DNA from: Blastocatellia bacterium
Lineage (GTDB): Bacteria; Acidobacteriota; Blastocatellia; UBA7656
Assembly: GCA_035275065.1 (NCBI GenBank)
Contig: DATENM010000076.1
Location: 1-62,670, forward strand
DNA: 62,670 nt
Reading direction: 5' to 3'
Part shown: positions 26,872 through 35,896 of the stretch, piece by piece
Layout of the letters: every line of letters begins with the position of its first letter
Position numbering within the stretch: the stretch's first letter is position 1
Notes under the pieces: model-generated
What the model was told of the DNA's origin: nothing
The model's input: only the letters and a program-made list of their open reading frames with translations
The model's database searches: none
Program-made: the position numbers and the translations under genes

Positions 26872-27606
26872 GTGCATATGCTGCGATCCGATGAGCCTTT
26901 CATTTTTGTCAGCTACGCGCGCGAAGATATTGATGCCGTTCGCCCCGAAATCAAGCGCATCGAAAGCCTGGGCTACAGGATATGGTATGACATAGGGGAG
27001 CTTACTCCCGGCTACATCTGGAACGAAGTCATCCAGGAGGCCATAGCCAAATGCTCTTGCTTCATCGTCTTCATGACGCGAGCCGCGGTGCGGTCCGGTC
27101 ACGTTATGCAAGAGGTGCATGCGGCATTAAACGTCGGCAAACCGTTCGTACATATCTATTGGGAGAAGGTCAAATTCCCCTCCCCGCTGCAAGACACGAT
27201 TAATCGGATTCAGGGATTGGAGCGATATTATTTACCCACGTCTGAATACCAGGAGCGGTTGAACAAGGCGCTGTCCGAACACATCCACCCTAACGGAGCC
27301 GCGCCACCTGCCGGGCAGCAGAAAGGGATCGATGATAAAAACCCGGCTCTGGTCTTACCGGCCACGCCGCCGGGCGTCTCGCCGAAATTGATCTTCTTCA
27401 TCTTAACCCTGGCGGCGCTGTTTTTTGCCCTTTTGGCGGTCGTCGCCATGGTTACGCCCTTCCTCGGCACCCAGCAGCCGGGCGACCCGTTGAACAACCG
27501 CTTGGCAGGATTTCTGGCCGGCGGCTTTTTCCTTTTGATCGCCGCCGGCCTGGGTGTAGCAGCGATCATAGTTCGCCGGAAGTACCTTCGGAGGAATAGT
27601 GATTGA
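26872..27606 (+). CDS. TIR-domain protein with two C-terminal membrane segments
   Basis: The 244-residue protein has a canonical TIR domain at 8-140: FIFVSYAREDIDAV at 10-23, YRIWYDIGELTPGYIW and Glu81 in SGHVMQEVHAAL. Two hydrophobic segments (about 171-196 and 211-234) form a C-terminal hairpin anchor. M1 or M3 could start the protein. The stop codon overlaps the GTG start of the next gene. It is probably an effector that acts at the inner face of the membrane. Confidence 0.9.
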   Translation: MHMLRSDEPFIFVSYAREDIDAVRPEIKRIESLGYRIWYDIGELTPGYIWNEVIQEAIAKCSCFIVFMTRAAVRSGHVMQEVHAALNVGKPFVHIYWEKVKFPSPLQDTINRIQGLERYYLPTSEYQERLNKALSEHIHPNGAAPPAGQQKGIDDKNPALVLPATPPGVSPKLIFFILTLAALFFALLAVVAMVTPFLGTQQPGDPLNNRLAGFLAGGFFLLIAAGLGVAAIIVRRKYLRRNSD

Positions 27607-28615
27607 CATAAACCCTCACCGGAAGGTCGCGCGCATCGTGGCCTTTGTGTGTTACGTCCTGGCGGGATTCGTACTCGTGGCCGGGGTCTTATTTACGCTC
27701 GCAGCCGCCACGTTCGATATGTCGCAGTTCGGCCAGCCAGGCGCTACGAATCGGAAAATGGCCATCCTGACCGCCAGTATATTTCTCATCATCGCCGTTA
27801 TGCTCACCTTGTTGGGATGGCGCATTCAGGTATTGTTCGGGCAGCAGTTCCGCCAAGACAAGCTGCTTGCCAAATCGTCTGTGGGGTGTTTGAGGCTCGG
27901 GGGGCTAGGTTGTGGCCTATGGACGCTGCCCTCGGCCAGCATCATTCTGCTTACCGGCAAGCGGGCGTTTACCAACGAGTCGGCTAACTTTACAGACATA
28001 TTCGTGGGGGCGTCGGGAAGTATTCTCCTGATGATTATCATGCTTTCCGTCGCCTGGTTCATCTCGGTGAATTACACGCAGCCCGGACCAGAAGACCGCA
28101 AACGCGCCTTCGCCGCATATCACGAGGATATCAAGCTGCGTCTGCTCAGGCTGTCTGAGCCTGACGCGCGTGCCTATGTGCAGGAACGAACGATGGAGGT
28201 CTTGACGAAGTTGGATGCGCCTCTGAAGAGCCTGTTGCTCAGATTTCTCAGTGACTCAGAGCTGCTCGCCGGCTATACGCGCGTCGTCTTGCGGGGCACC
28301 GATTTTCGCCAAGTTGATCTGTGCTCGACCAGCCTGCCGCGCGCCGATTTGCATGAGATTAATCTGGAGCAGTCTATGTTGCGGGGCGCCTTTCTTTTTG
28401 AAGCCAACTTGTATAAAGCCAATCTCAGGGATGCCGACCTCAGTTACGCCAATCTGGGGGAGGCTAATCTTCGGCAGGCCGATTTAACCGGCGCGGTACT
28501 AGAGAAAGCCAACCTTCAGGGTGCCGACCTGACGGGGGCGAACGTGACGCTAATGCAACTCGACAAGGCGCACCTGGAAAAAACCACCTTGCCAGACGGC
28601 ACGATTCGGAACTAA
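27599..28615 (+). CDS. pentapeptide-repeat membrane protein
   Basis: It starts with GTG at 27599, preceded by GGAGG, and overlaps the TIR gene by eight bases. The 338-residue protein has about four hydrophobic segments in the first 165 residues. After a helical linker come about ten pentapeptide repeats (A-D/N-L-x-x pattern: DADLSYANLGEANLRQADL). Pentapeptide repeats form a right-handed beta helix. It is last in the operon and probably provides a membrane scaffold or partner-binding surface. Confidence 0.85.
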   Translation: MIDINPHRKVARIVAFVCYVLAGFVLVAGVLFTLAAATFDMSQFGQPGATNRKMAILTASIFLIIAVMLTLLGWRIQVLFGQQFRQDKLLAKSSVGCLRLGGLGCGLWTLPSASIILLTGKRAFTNESANFTDIFVGASGSILLMIIMLSVAWFISVNYTQPGPEDRKRAFAAYHEDIKLRLLRLSEPDARAYVQERTMEVLTKLDAPLKSLLLRFLSDSELLAGYTRVVLRGTDFRQVDLCSTSLPRADLHEINLEQSMLRGAFLFEANLYKANLRDADLSYANLGEANLRQADLTGAVLEKANLQGADLTGANVTLMQLDKAHLEKTTLPDGTIRN

Positions 28616-28698
28616 TCAGGCGCCCACTCAAAGCGGGCGATCATCTAAAATAACGTGAGTTCGACCGCTTTGCTTGCGCGCCTGCCCTCGGAATAACA
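28616..28698. other. short convergent intergenic region
   Basis: Between the ends of the plus-strand effector operon and the minus-strand large operon. A weak five-base stem (CGCCC / GGGCG) is near 28622-28640, with no T-tract. A shared bidirectional terminator is possible but not supported. Confidence 0.3.
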
Positions 28699-31600
28699 CT
28701 ATTCATACACATCTATGGCAACCAGCGTGCAGACGTCTTCATCCGAGGCGAGATTTCCTGTGCTCCACTGCTTGAGCTTCTCGAACGCTCCTTTCGTCGC
28801 CGCGCCCATAAACGTCTCTTGCGGGTTGACGACGTCACGGGAATAGTTTGCGGCAGCGTACGCAAGAGACTGCTCTCGCCCATAGGTGAGGAACTGGGTG
28901 GTGCCGGTGAAGAACCACTGCTCCCGGCCGCTCTCATCCTCCCGTTGCACGATATGGCCGGCTTTATAGGCGCGTGCGAAAGAGCGGAAAGCGGCGGGGT
29001 TCGCCAGGGCCAGGCGTAATCGCGGCGGGAAGGCTGCCACCATGACTCTATATTTCTTCTCGGCGCGGCGGCGCAAGGTTTCCGCGATGCTGTCTGTCAT
29101 CTCGATGAATGGATTCTGCCGGTCTGCCGAAACGGTTTTATCAGCGACGACCTCCGCAAGCTCTATACGCCTTATGGCCGACTGATCGTCGCCGTTTTGG
29201 TGCCGCCGTGACACATGGTGCGAGGGCTGAGGGATCTGCCGCGTGAACGCTTCCAACGCTTCCTGCTCGTCGCGATTCAAGCCGGTCGTCTGCGGAGAGA
29301 CCAGTAAGACCTGCCGCGGATGCGTCTGGGTCTGCACCAGTGCTTCGGCAATGTTGCGCCGTCGCGGGTGGTCCGTATCGGCCAGCGCGCCGCCGATACG
29401 TGTTGCCGGGACCGTCAGCGCCAGAGCGCGCGTAAGGCGGCCTATCGCATTGATGAACTCCGCAGCGGTGGTGAAAATCTTCGGCTCTTCGATGCAGGAA
29501 CGGACCATCACCTCGGCCTGTGGCCCGTTCGCAGTGACGACGAAAAATAATCGCTGGCGGATGGCAGCGATGGTGTCAGCAGTGCCGAGCCAGGTCTCCA
29601 ACCCCGCCCGCCCCCATTTCTCAATCAGGTCCGGACGCACCTCTGTGCCGAGGTAAATGCGCCGCTGGAGTTGGACGAGGCGGCGGCGCGTCTGCTCCAG
29701 GCGGCGGCGCTCCGATTCGCCTTTCTCAGACGCCTGACACAATGCCTCTACCCACCCCTCCAGCGCATCCGCTGCCGATTCGGCAAGGCCGGCTACGTGA
29801 TCGACGATCTCTCTGACCGGCGCGGAGGCGGCGCGAGAATGGAGTTGCGGCTGGACCTCCCCGCGCAACCTCTGTGACAGCAAGCGCAAGGTGGCGACGG
29901 CCTCGCCGGGCATCCAGAGCCGCTGCCATCCTATGTCATTGACCTCGCCCTGCCCCTGCAACCGCTGCGTCACTGAGCCCGCGAATGCATTTCCGAACCA
30001 CTCCAATGCGGCAGGCGGGGGCGGCTGCACCAGGTCGATAAAATTCGCGGTTGCGGTAGGGTGGACGGCGGCCAGCAAGAGGGCTTTTAAAGGGCTGCCG
30101 CTCGCTTCTGAACGCGCCCAGTCATCTAAATGCTGGATGACCATTTCCGTAGCAACCGGCTTGAGCCTTAATCCGCCCTCTGCGTCGCCAACGACGTCCA
30201 GCAGTACGTCCGGGCCGAGCACACGCAGGAAGAGCTCACAGCGGACCTGATCGTAAATTAATGTGGGCAGGACATGCGCACTGTGGATGGTCGCGGCAAT
30301 GGCAGTGCCCGACGACAACACGCGCGCCTGCTCAAGTAGCGTGACGTGCGGCGCGCGCTCAATCAGAGTGGAAGCGAACTCACCACACTGAGCCGCGAGC
30401 GCGTTCTTGTCGCCGCCTGAGGTCGTGAATACCCAGTGATATGGGCTCTGCGAATCGCTTTGATCAAGGACCGGATCATCGGGCAGATAGACTGTGCGCT
30501 GTGGGAACCTGCCGGCGCTCATGGTGGTCTCCAACTCCATCATTAGTGCTTGCCGGTTCTTGGCATGAGGCGGGAGGGGGTCATCGCACAGGACGCCGAT
30601 GACATCCGGCAGGACCTCCGTTCCTTTATTCAGCCGCCGCCCCAGGCGTTGCAGCAATCTCCCGAAGTCGAGGAACCAGCCGCTGCCGACGCCGCCATCG
30701 GCAGATGCAAAGACAACGACCTGACGCAGGCCATCCGCGGAGGGCAAAGACGCCAGTTCCTGGACCTTCCTCTCAAGTGTAGGCCGAAGGCCGTCTGGCT
30801 GGGCCAGCCATTGAAACAAGGCCAGGCGCGCCAGCGACCGATCTCCCTTCACCCCGTCCGACAAATTAAGCTGTTCGCTGGAGGCTTCGCGATAGAAGTA
30901 AGCATCGAACCACAGCAAGTGGTCGGGCAGTCGCGCAGGCTCCGGCAGGTACGACTCGACCTGACGCACACGGGGCGGTGCAACCAGTGCTTCGATCTGA
31001 TAGCCCTCCCAATCCTCGAACGGCGACTCACGTTCGGTCTCTTGCGTATCCGTATCAACCCATAAGAAGAGATAGGGCTCGCCGCTTTGCCCGCAGTGCG
31101 CCTGCTTCAAGTCGGCGCGCACGGCCTGCACGGCCCGCCGCCCGGCGCCGCCCAGCCCGATGAACAGGGTCGGAATTGGCACCAGGGGCTCGATGGCAAG
31201 CCTCGGCAGAGCGGGCAAAGGGGAGGGCAAGGTCGGGGAGTTGAGGGGCGGAAATACCGTCGCACGCTCCGGGGGCTGAATCGGGCGCTGGCGGGGTTGC
31301 AGGTGGCCCAGACTCCAGAGCAAGGCGGGCAGGAACATCAATAATAGAAAGAGCCAGGTGACCTTGAGCAGTGCCGGGCGGTGCTGGGCGGTGAAGATAT
31401 GGAGCTTGCCTTCTTTATCCGCCAGGCTCAGGGTGGGCGGCTCAACACCGACACGCCACAAGCCCGCCGCCAGGGGCACGAGGGGGTGGGCATAGGTCGC
31501 AGGGGCTTCGGGGACGGGGTTGATCAGCAGGTTCAAGTCGCCGCTGCGATTAAGCGTCCAGCTTGTGCCGCCGAGCGGTGCCGAAAAATACTTGCCATTT

Positions 31601-32427
31601 AACCGATGCGACAACACGCCGGTGCCTTCGTGCAGGCCGGGCATAACCGAAACCTTGACGGCGCGAAAGATGTTGGCAAAGTCTTTGCTGTCTACCGGGT
31701 CCTTGACGTGCGAGGAATCCCCCGTCACGTCGATCATCAGCGAATCCGAGTTCCCCCCGGGCAGGCCGACGGAATAGATGTCAACATGCTGCTCGTCGCG
31801 CAGCTTTCTGGCGGCCTCGCGTATCTCATCCTCCGACATGGGGATGCAGCCGTTACAGCTCGCGATGGCGCCGTCGGTGTAAAAGATGATGACCTTGTTG
31901 GCTCCCGCCCTGGCCTGGCTCAACACCTCGTCGAGTTTGTCAAAGGCTTGGCGGCTATCATTGCCGCCGCCCTTGGCCGTTTGCGCGATACGGTCGAGCC
32001 CCTCGGCGAGCTTTTCCGGGGTTTCCGTCCAATCCACTTCGACCTGGGCGCTCGTGTCAAAGCGGATCGCCGAGAAGCGAATACGTCCGGGCTGCTCTTT
32101 GGAAAGCTCCTGGGTGACGGTGCGTGCGGCGGCGGCCATATCTTTGATCGTCATGATCATAGACCCCGACTCATCCACCATGAAGACGATATCAACCGGC
32201 GGCAAAGGGGCAGGCGCGCTAGCCGTCGGCTTATGCCCGTCGAAAGCTACGAAGTAGGTCGCCTCTCCCCAAGGCATGACGACCTGTGGGGAGACGCGTG
32301 TCTGCAAATCGCCGAGCTGCGGCTGTGCGTTGACGATGTAGACATAAACTGCAAAGCCCAACAGCACAGCAAAGGGCGTCAGCAGCAGGATGATCAAGCC
32401 CAGGCGGAATTTTCGTTTGCGATCCAT
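28699..32427 (-). CDS. membrane vWA protein fused to a tubulin-like GTPase domain
   Basis: The 1242-residue protein has a membrane segment at 9-31, then a vWA domain at about 79-262 with an intact MIDAS (DESGS at 85-89). A second membrane segment at about 356-374 follows. From 420 on there is a large cytoplasmic domain starting LFIGLGGAGRRAVQAVR, with VDTD at 457-460 and SADGGVGSGWF at 575-585. The last two mark the tubulin/FtsZ nucleotide-binding signature (T1-like and the GGGTGS-like T4 loop). The vWA domain is predicted to be outside and the tubulin-like part inside. It follows the second tubulin-like gene by 48 bases. Fusion of these domains is unusual. Confidence 0.75.
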   Translation of the reverse strand: MDRKRKFRLGLIILLLTPFAVLLGFAVYVYIVNAQPQLGDLQTRVSPQVVMPWGEATYFVAFDGHKPTASAPAPLPPVDIVFMVDESGSMIMTIKDMAAAARTVTQELSKEQPGRIRFSAIRFDTSAQVEVDWTETPEKLAEGLDRIAQTAKGGGNDSRQAFDKLDEVLSQARAGANKVIIFYTDGAIASCNGCIPMSEDEIREAARKLRDEQHVDIYSVGLPGGNSDSLMIDVTGDSSHVKDPVDSKDFANIFRAVKVSVMPGLHEGTGVLSHRLNGKYFSAPLGGTSWTLNRSGDLNLLINPVPEAPATYAHPLVPLAAGLWRVGVEPPTLSLADKEGKLHIFTAQHRPALLKVTWLFLLLMFLPALLWSLGHLQPRQRPIQPPERATVFPPLNSPTLPSPLPALPRLAIEPLVPIPTLFIGLGGAGRRAVQAVRADLKQAHCGQSGEPYLFLWVDTDTQETERESPFEDWEGYQIEALVAPPRVRQVESYLPEPARLPDHLLWFDAYFYREASSEQLNLSDGVKGDRSLARLALFQWLAQPDGLRPTLERKVQELASLPSADGLRQVVVFASADGGVGSGWFLDFGRLLQRLGRRLNKGTEVLPDVIGVLCDDPLPPHAKNRQALMMELETTMSAGRFPQRTVYLPDDPVLDQSDSQSPYHWVFTTSGGDKNALAAQCGEFASTLIERAPHVTLLEQARVLSSGTAIAATIHSAHVLPTLIYDQVRCELFLRVLGPDVLLDVVGDAEGGLRLKPVATEMVIQHLDDWARSEASGSPLKALLLAAVHPTATANFIDLVQPPPPAALEWFGNAFAGSVTQRLQGQGEVNDIGWQRLWMPGEAVATLRLLSQRLRGEVQPQLHSRAASAPVREIVDHVAGLAESAADALEGWVEALCQASEKGESERRRLEQTRRRLVQLQRRIYLGTEVRPDLIEKWGRAGLETWLGTADTIAAIRQRLFFVVTANGPQAEVMVRSCIEEPKIFTTAAEFINAIGRLTRALALTVPATRIGGALADTDHPRRRNIAEALVQTQTHPRQVLLVSPQTTGLNRDEQEALEAFTRQIPQPSHHVSRRHQNGDDQSAIRRIELAEVVADKTVSADRQNPFIEMTDSIAETLRRRAEKKYRVMVAAFPPRLRLALANPAAFRSFARAYKAGHIVQREDESGREQWFFTGTTQFLTYGREQSLAYAAANYSRDVVNPQETFMGAATKGAFEKLKQWSTGNLASDEDVCTLVAIDVYE

Positions 32428-32475
32428 AGTTCAAACCTCAAGCGCATCGGTTTCGGCCCTGACGACTTCGCGGCG

Positions 32476-35400
32476 CTAATCCAAGTTCATGCGGTGCTGC
32501 AAGCCCGTGCGAATCCTGGGGTCGCAGTAGAAGGTAAAGACCATCTTCAACTGCTCTCTCAAATCCGTCGGGGCGTGCTTGTTCAGGAACTCGTCCAACT
32601 TGGCCGGGATGTACTCCTTGAGCAGTTGAGTGAGTGGCTTGTTATGCTGCTCGGCCTTCTTGATGACACTGCGCTCCGCGTCTTTCGGGGCGATACGTTT
32701 CAGCCCGTCCGGTCTGCCCTCGGCCTGCTTGAGCGCGAAGCAAATCGCCGCGCTGATCACGTCGGCATTAGGGTTCTCCCGTTCGCTGGTTAAGTCAACA
32801 TCCTCGTTCGACCCGTGCCAGACCCAGCCCCGGTCCTCTATGTACTCGACAGCGCCGGTGACGATGCCATGGACAAAATGCTGCATCATCTCCGGGTATT
32901 CCAGCAGCCGCACGACACGTGGCCGGAGCGTCCGCACGTCGGCGGTGCCGGCCTTCGTTCTATAGTACCGCTCGATATACCACGCCTCCATCTCCTGGCG
33001 GAATGGGTGGAAGACGAGGGCCCGCTTCAGCTCATTGTCGTGTCTCTCCTTGCCGGCCAGTTGCGCGTTACGCAATCTGAAGTAATCGAGCCAGCAGTTT
33101 TGGATATCGACAATCTCGTCAAGGCCGGGCTTCTTGATTTTGATCAAGATAATGGCGTTGCGGTCGGAGTAGCTCGTCTCGACCCCCGCCAGCGGCTTGA
33201 GCCGCCCTACGATGGCCTCGGCCAGGTTCTTCTTATCCGTGCCGTTCGGCTCTTTATAGACCAGGGTTCGCATTTCGGGCTCGCCGCCGGCGTTAATGAG
33301 CGCGTTAGCTTCCGTGTTCAGCAACTGCGCAACCTGAGCCGTGCTAATATCACGATTGTCTTGTAGCCAGAGCAGGTATTTGAAGATGTCTGTGTTGGCT
33401 AGCTTCGTGTCGATCTGGCGATGGAAGTAGCGGTACAGGTCCTGGACAATGTCGCGGATTTCCCGCCCCTTATACCGCCTATTGTCGAAGCCATCACTCT
33501 CGATGACCAAAGTCAGTTCCGGCATCCCTTCGGCGGTCAAGCCCGCCTCCCAGTGCGAGTCTCTTAACAAGGTTTCGGCCAACCCCGTGGCCGACTCACT
33601 GCGCAATTGCTCCTGAAAGCCGTGCATCTCCGGGTCGGGGTCCTTGCCGAGGCTGATCAGGGCGCTGCGGTTGCGCGCCGCGCGGTAAAGTCGCTCTTCC
33701 AGAGTGCCTTTGAGGTAGATCTGCGTGACCGTAAACAGCGCCGAGGGCTCGCTGTCTCGCCCCCTTTCGCGGCGCACCAGGTTGTCGAACAATCTGCCGA
33801 GCAGGCTCTCCCACTGTTTCAGCCGCTTCTCAACATTGTTGACCATCTGCTGCATATCCTTCAGCAGCTCGTACTTTTGAAACCAATGGATGTATTCGGA
33901 GCTTTGGATGCGCGCGGCTTGCTGCGAGCCTTCCACCCAGACGCCGAACCCCAGGCCGGACTTTCTGCTGTCCCGTAGCGCCTGCAATCCGGCAGCATAA
34001 CGGTTGTTCCGATCAGCCGCCTCTTTCGCCAGCGTCGCCACGAATTGGCCGACGATCTCGTGAATTTTTCTCATCGGCCCTTGGTCGCCTAACATCCAGG
34101 TGACTTCCGCGTACAGTCGCGTCAGTACCGTGCCTTGATCCGGCGTGCTCGCATTCTGCGCGAACTGGGTGCGGTTCCTAACCAGCTCTTCGACGAACAA
34201 GGCATCCGCCCGTTTCTGCAAAATCTCAGAGATGGTGTTGAGCACGTAACGGCGGCCCTTCTCGAAGGTGCGCTCGCCGCCGGCCATGTTGGTGTAGCGC
34301 TTTTTGATTTCCTCCAGCCGGTCAGCAAATCGCGCCTTGGAGTCTTCCTGTTTCTCCTTGACCCCCTTGGTCTGCTCGTTCTCTTTGAAGGTCTTCGTCT
34401 CCCATTCCTTTACATCCGCGGGCCGGTCGGCTTCGATAAAAGAATAAAAGGGGTCTACGTAGGTCAGCAGCACGGCCTGTTCCTGAGGCGTGCGATTACT
34501 GCCGGTCAACTCGTACCAGAGCGTGACGATCTGGCGGGCGTCAAGCTCGTTGCGAACGAACGCCTCCCTGGCCCGCTCAGGCTTTGACTCCTGTTCGAGC
34601 AATTGCTCAAAGAGCTTGAGCAAGCCTTTAACTTTGCTGGTGGCGTTATCCTGGCGATCCTGCTCCGAACCCGAAGATAAGTTGACGACCCGATCACCGC
34701 TCTCCTGCGGGGCGGCGGCCCGGCGCAAGTATTCTGCAACCTGTTCCCAGGCGAACTTCTGGGCGAAGGTCTCCGTCGGCACGTAGATGCGCGCCGCGCC
34801 AAAGGCTGAAGCCGCCGCCGTATCGTTGACCGCCCATTCCAACAGCCGGGGCCCGGAACTCTCGTCCAGGTAAGGGTCAATGGCGCTGGCGACAGAGGTG
34901 AAAAATTTCTTGCGGTCCTCTTCAGTAGGACAGTCGCTGCCGAGATAAAACAGGTCGTCGAACAGACGGCTCTTGACCGTTGCCGTTTGGACCTCGCTCT
35001 TGTCGTAGATGACTCGCGAAGAGACTAATTGCCGATTCCTGTCCACATAGCGGTCATTGGCCGAAATCCCCTGCTCCTGCACGCGCTCCAGCTCGCGCAG
35101 CAGGCTGTAGCCGCGCGCCTGGCTGATTCCCGCCACGCCCGAATAAACGTTAGGCAACACGATGACGCCGGTGAGCTTGACGTTGGTGACCCCGGCCGAG
35201 CTCGCGGCCAGCCGCGTCAGGTAAGCGGCGTCGATGAAGCACCCGGCCCCCGTGCCGCCTACCGCAGAGCTGATGAGCCACACGTTGACATCTGCGCCGG
35301 CGGCCTGTTCCTTCAAACGCCGGATGATGGGGCTGAGTCGCGCGACGATGGTGCTGGCGTTCTTGAACATGGCGAAACGCCCGATCTGGCGTTGTTGCGC

Positions 35401-35799
35401 CGCGCCGATGGTGATTGCGAGTTGGTGCGGGGGGACGTTTTCGCTTAACCACGGCGCATGCAGCCAATCCTTCAGATGAGGATATTCTTCCGGCTTTCCC
35501 GCTAACAGGTAATCAAAGACATGGGTCTTCAGGTCGGGCTGGAAGTCAGCCAGTTGAAAGTACTCCGTGTCCGGGTCCAGAGAAGCGGCCTCATCCTCGC
35601 TCTTGGCGATCTTCTCTTCCGCCGCGCCGCCGACGATCTGCACGGCTTTGCCCGGCTCCCAATCGGCGATGGTGTCAAAGAGCAGGAACTTGATAGTCTC
35701 AGGCACCTTGCCATGTTTAAGGACGGTCAGTTCTTTCAAAGCGGTGAGGATGTGCGCGCCGGTGCCGCCAAATCCCATTACCAGTGCTTGCATTGCCAT
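32476..35799 (-). CDS. large soluble tubulin-like NTPase
   Basis: The 1107-residue protein begins MAMQALVMGFGGTGAHIL, a glycine-rich first nucleotide-binding loop. FLLFDT lies at 39-43, and AVGGTGAGCFIDAAYL at 179-194 matches the tubulin signature GGTG[SA]G. The pattern fits the tubulin-like (Tubulin_2) type. The remaining 900 residues are mainly helical and charged, without recognisable domains. No membrane segment. AGGAGG lies eight bases before the ATG. It lies between a vWA membrane protein gene and the vWA-tubulin fusion gene, so a pair of tubulin-like subunits (one soluble, one membrane-bound) is encoded side by side. Confidence 0.75.
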   Translation of the reverse strand: MAMQALVMGFGGTGAHILTALKELTVLKHGKVPETIKFLLFDTIADWEPGKAVQIVGGAAEEKIAKSEDEAASLDPDTEYFQLADFQPDLKTHVFDYLLAGKPEEYPHLKDWLHAPWLSENVPPHQLAITIGAAQQRQIGRFAMFKNASTIVARLSPIIRRLKEQAAGADVNVWLISSAVGGTGAGCFIDAAYLTRLAASSAGVTNVKLTGVIVLPNVYSGVAGISQARGYSLLRELERVQEQGISANDRYVDRNRQLVSSRVIYDKSEVQTATVKSRLFDDLFYLGSDCPTEEDRKKFFTSVASAIDPYLDESSGPRLLEWAVNDTAAASAFGAARIYVPTETFAQKFAWEQVAEYLRRAAAPQESGDRVVNLSSGSEQDRQDNATSKVKGLLKLFEQLLEQESKPERAREAFVRNELDARQIVTLWYELTGSNRTPQEQAVLLTYVDPFYSFIEADRPADVKEWETKTFKENEQTKGVKEKQEDSKARFADRLEEIKKRYTNMAGGERTFEKGRRYVLNTISEILQKRADALFVEELVRNRTQFAQNASTPDQGTVLTRLYAEVTWMLGDQGPMRKIHEIVGQFVATLAKEAADRNNRYAAGLQALRDSRKSGLGFGVWVEGSQQAARIQSSEYIHWFQKYELLKDMQQMVNNVEKRLKQWESLLGRLFDNLVRRERGRDSEPSALFTVTQIYLKGTLEERLYRAARNRSALISLGKDPDPEMHGFQEQLRSESATGLAETLLRDSHWEAGLTAEGMPELTLVIESDGFDNRRYKGREIRDIVQDLYRYFHRQIDTKLANTDIFKYLLWLQDNRDISTAQVAQLLNTEANALINAGGEPEMRTLVYKEPNGTDKKNLAEAIVGRLKPLAGVETSYSDRNAIILIKIKKPGLDEIVDIQNCWLDYFRLRNAQLAGKERHDNELKRALVFHPFRQEMEAWYIERYYRTKAGTADVRTLRPRVVRLLEYPEMMQHFVHGIVTGAVEYIEDRGWVWHGSNEDVDLTSERENPNADVISAAICFALKQAEGRPDGLKRIAPKDAERSVIKKAEQHNKPLTQLLKEYIPAKLDEFLNKHAPTDLREQLKMVFTFYCDPRIRTGLQHRMNLD

Positions 35800-35896
35800 G
35801 ACGTTTTCCTCCTGATTTCTAATAAAGCTGTCGACTCGTTCTACCGCTGCCGCGCGTTGGCCACAGGCCCTAGGGCCTCATCGGCGTTTGACGACA

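Noticed and set aside
28616..28698. Bidirectional terminator between the convergent operons
   Set aside because: The stem is only five base pairs with a long loop and no T-tract on either side.
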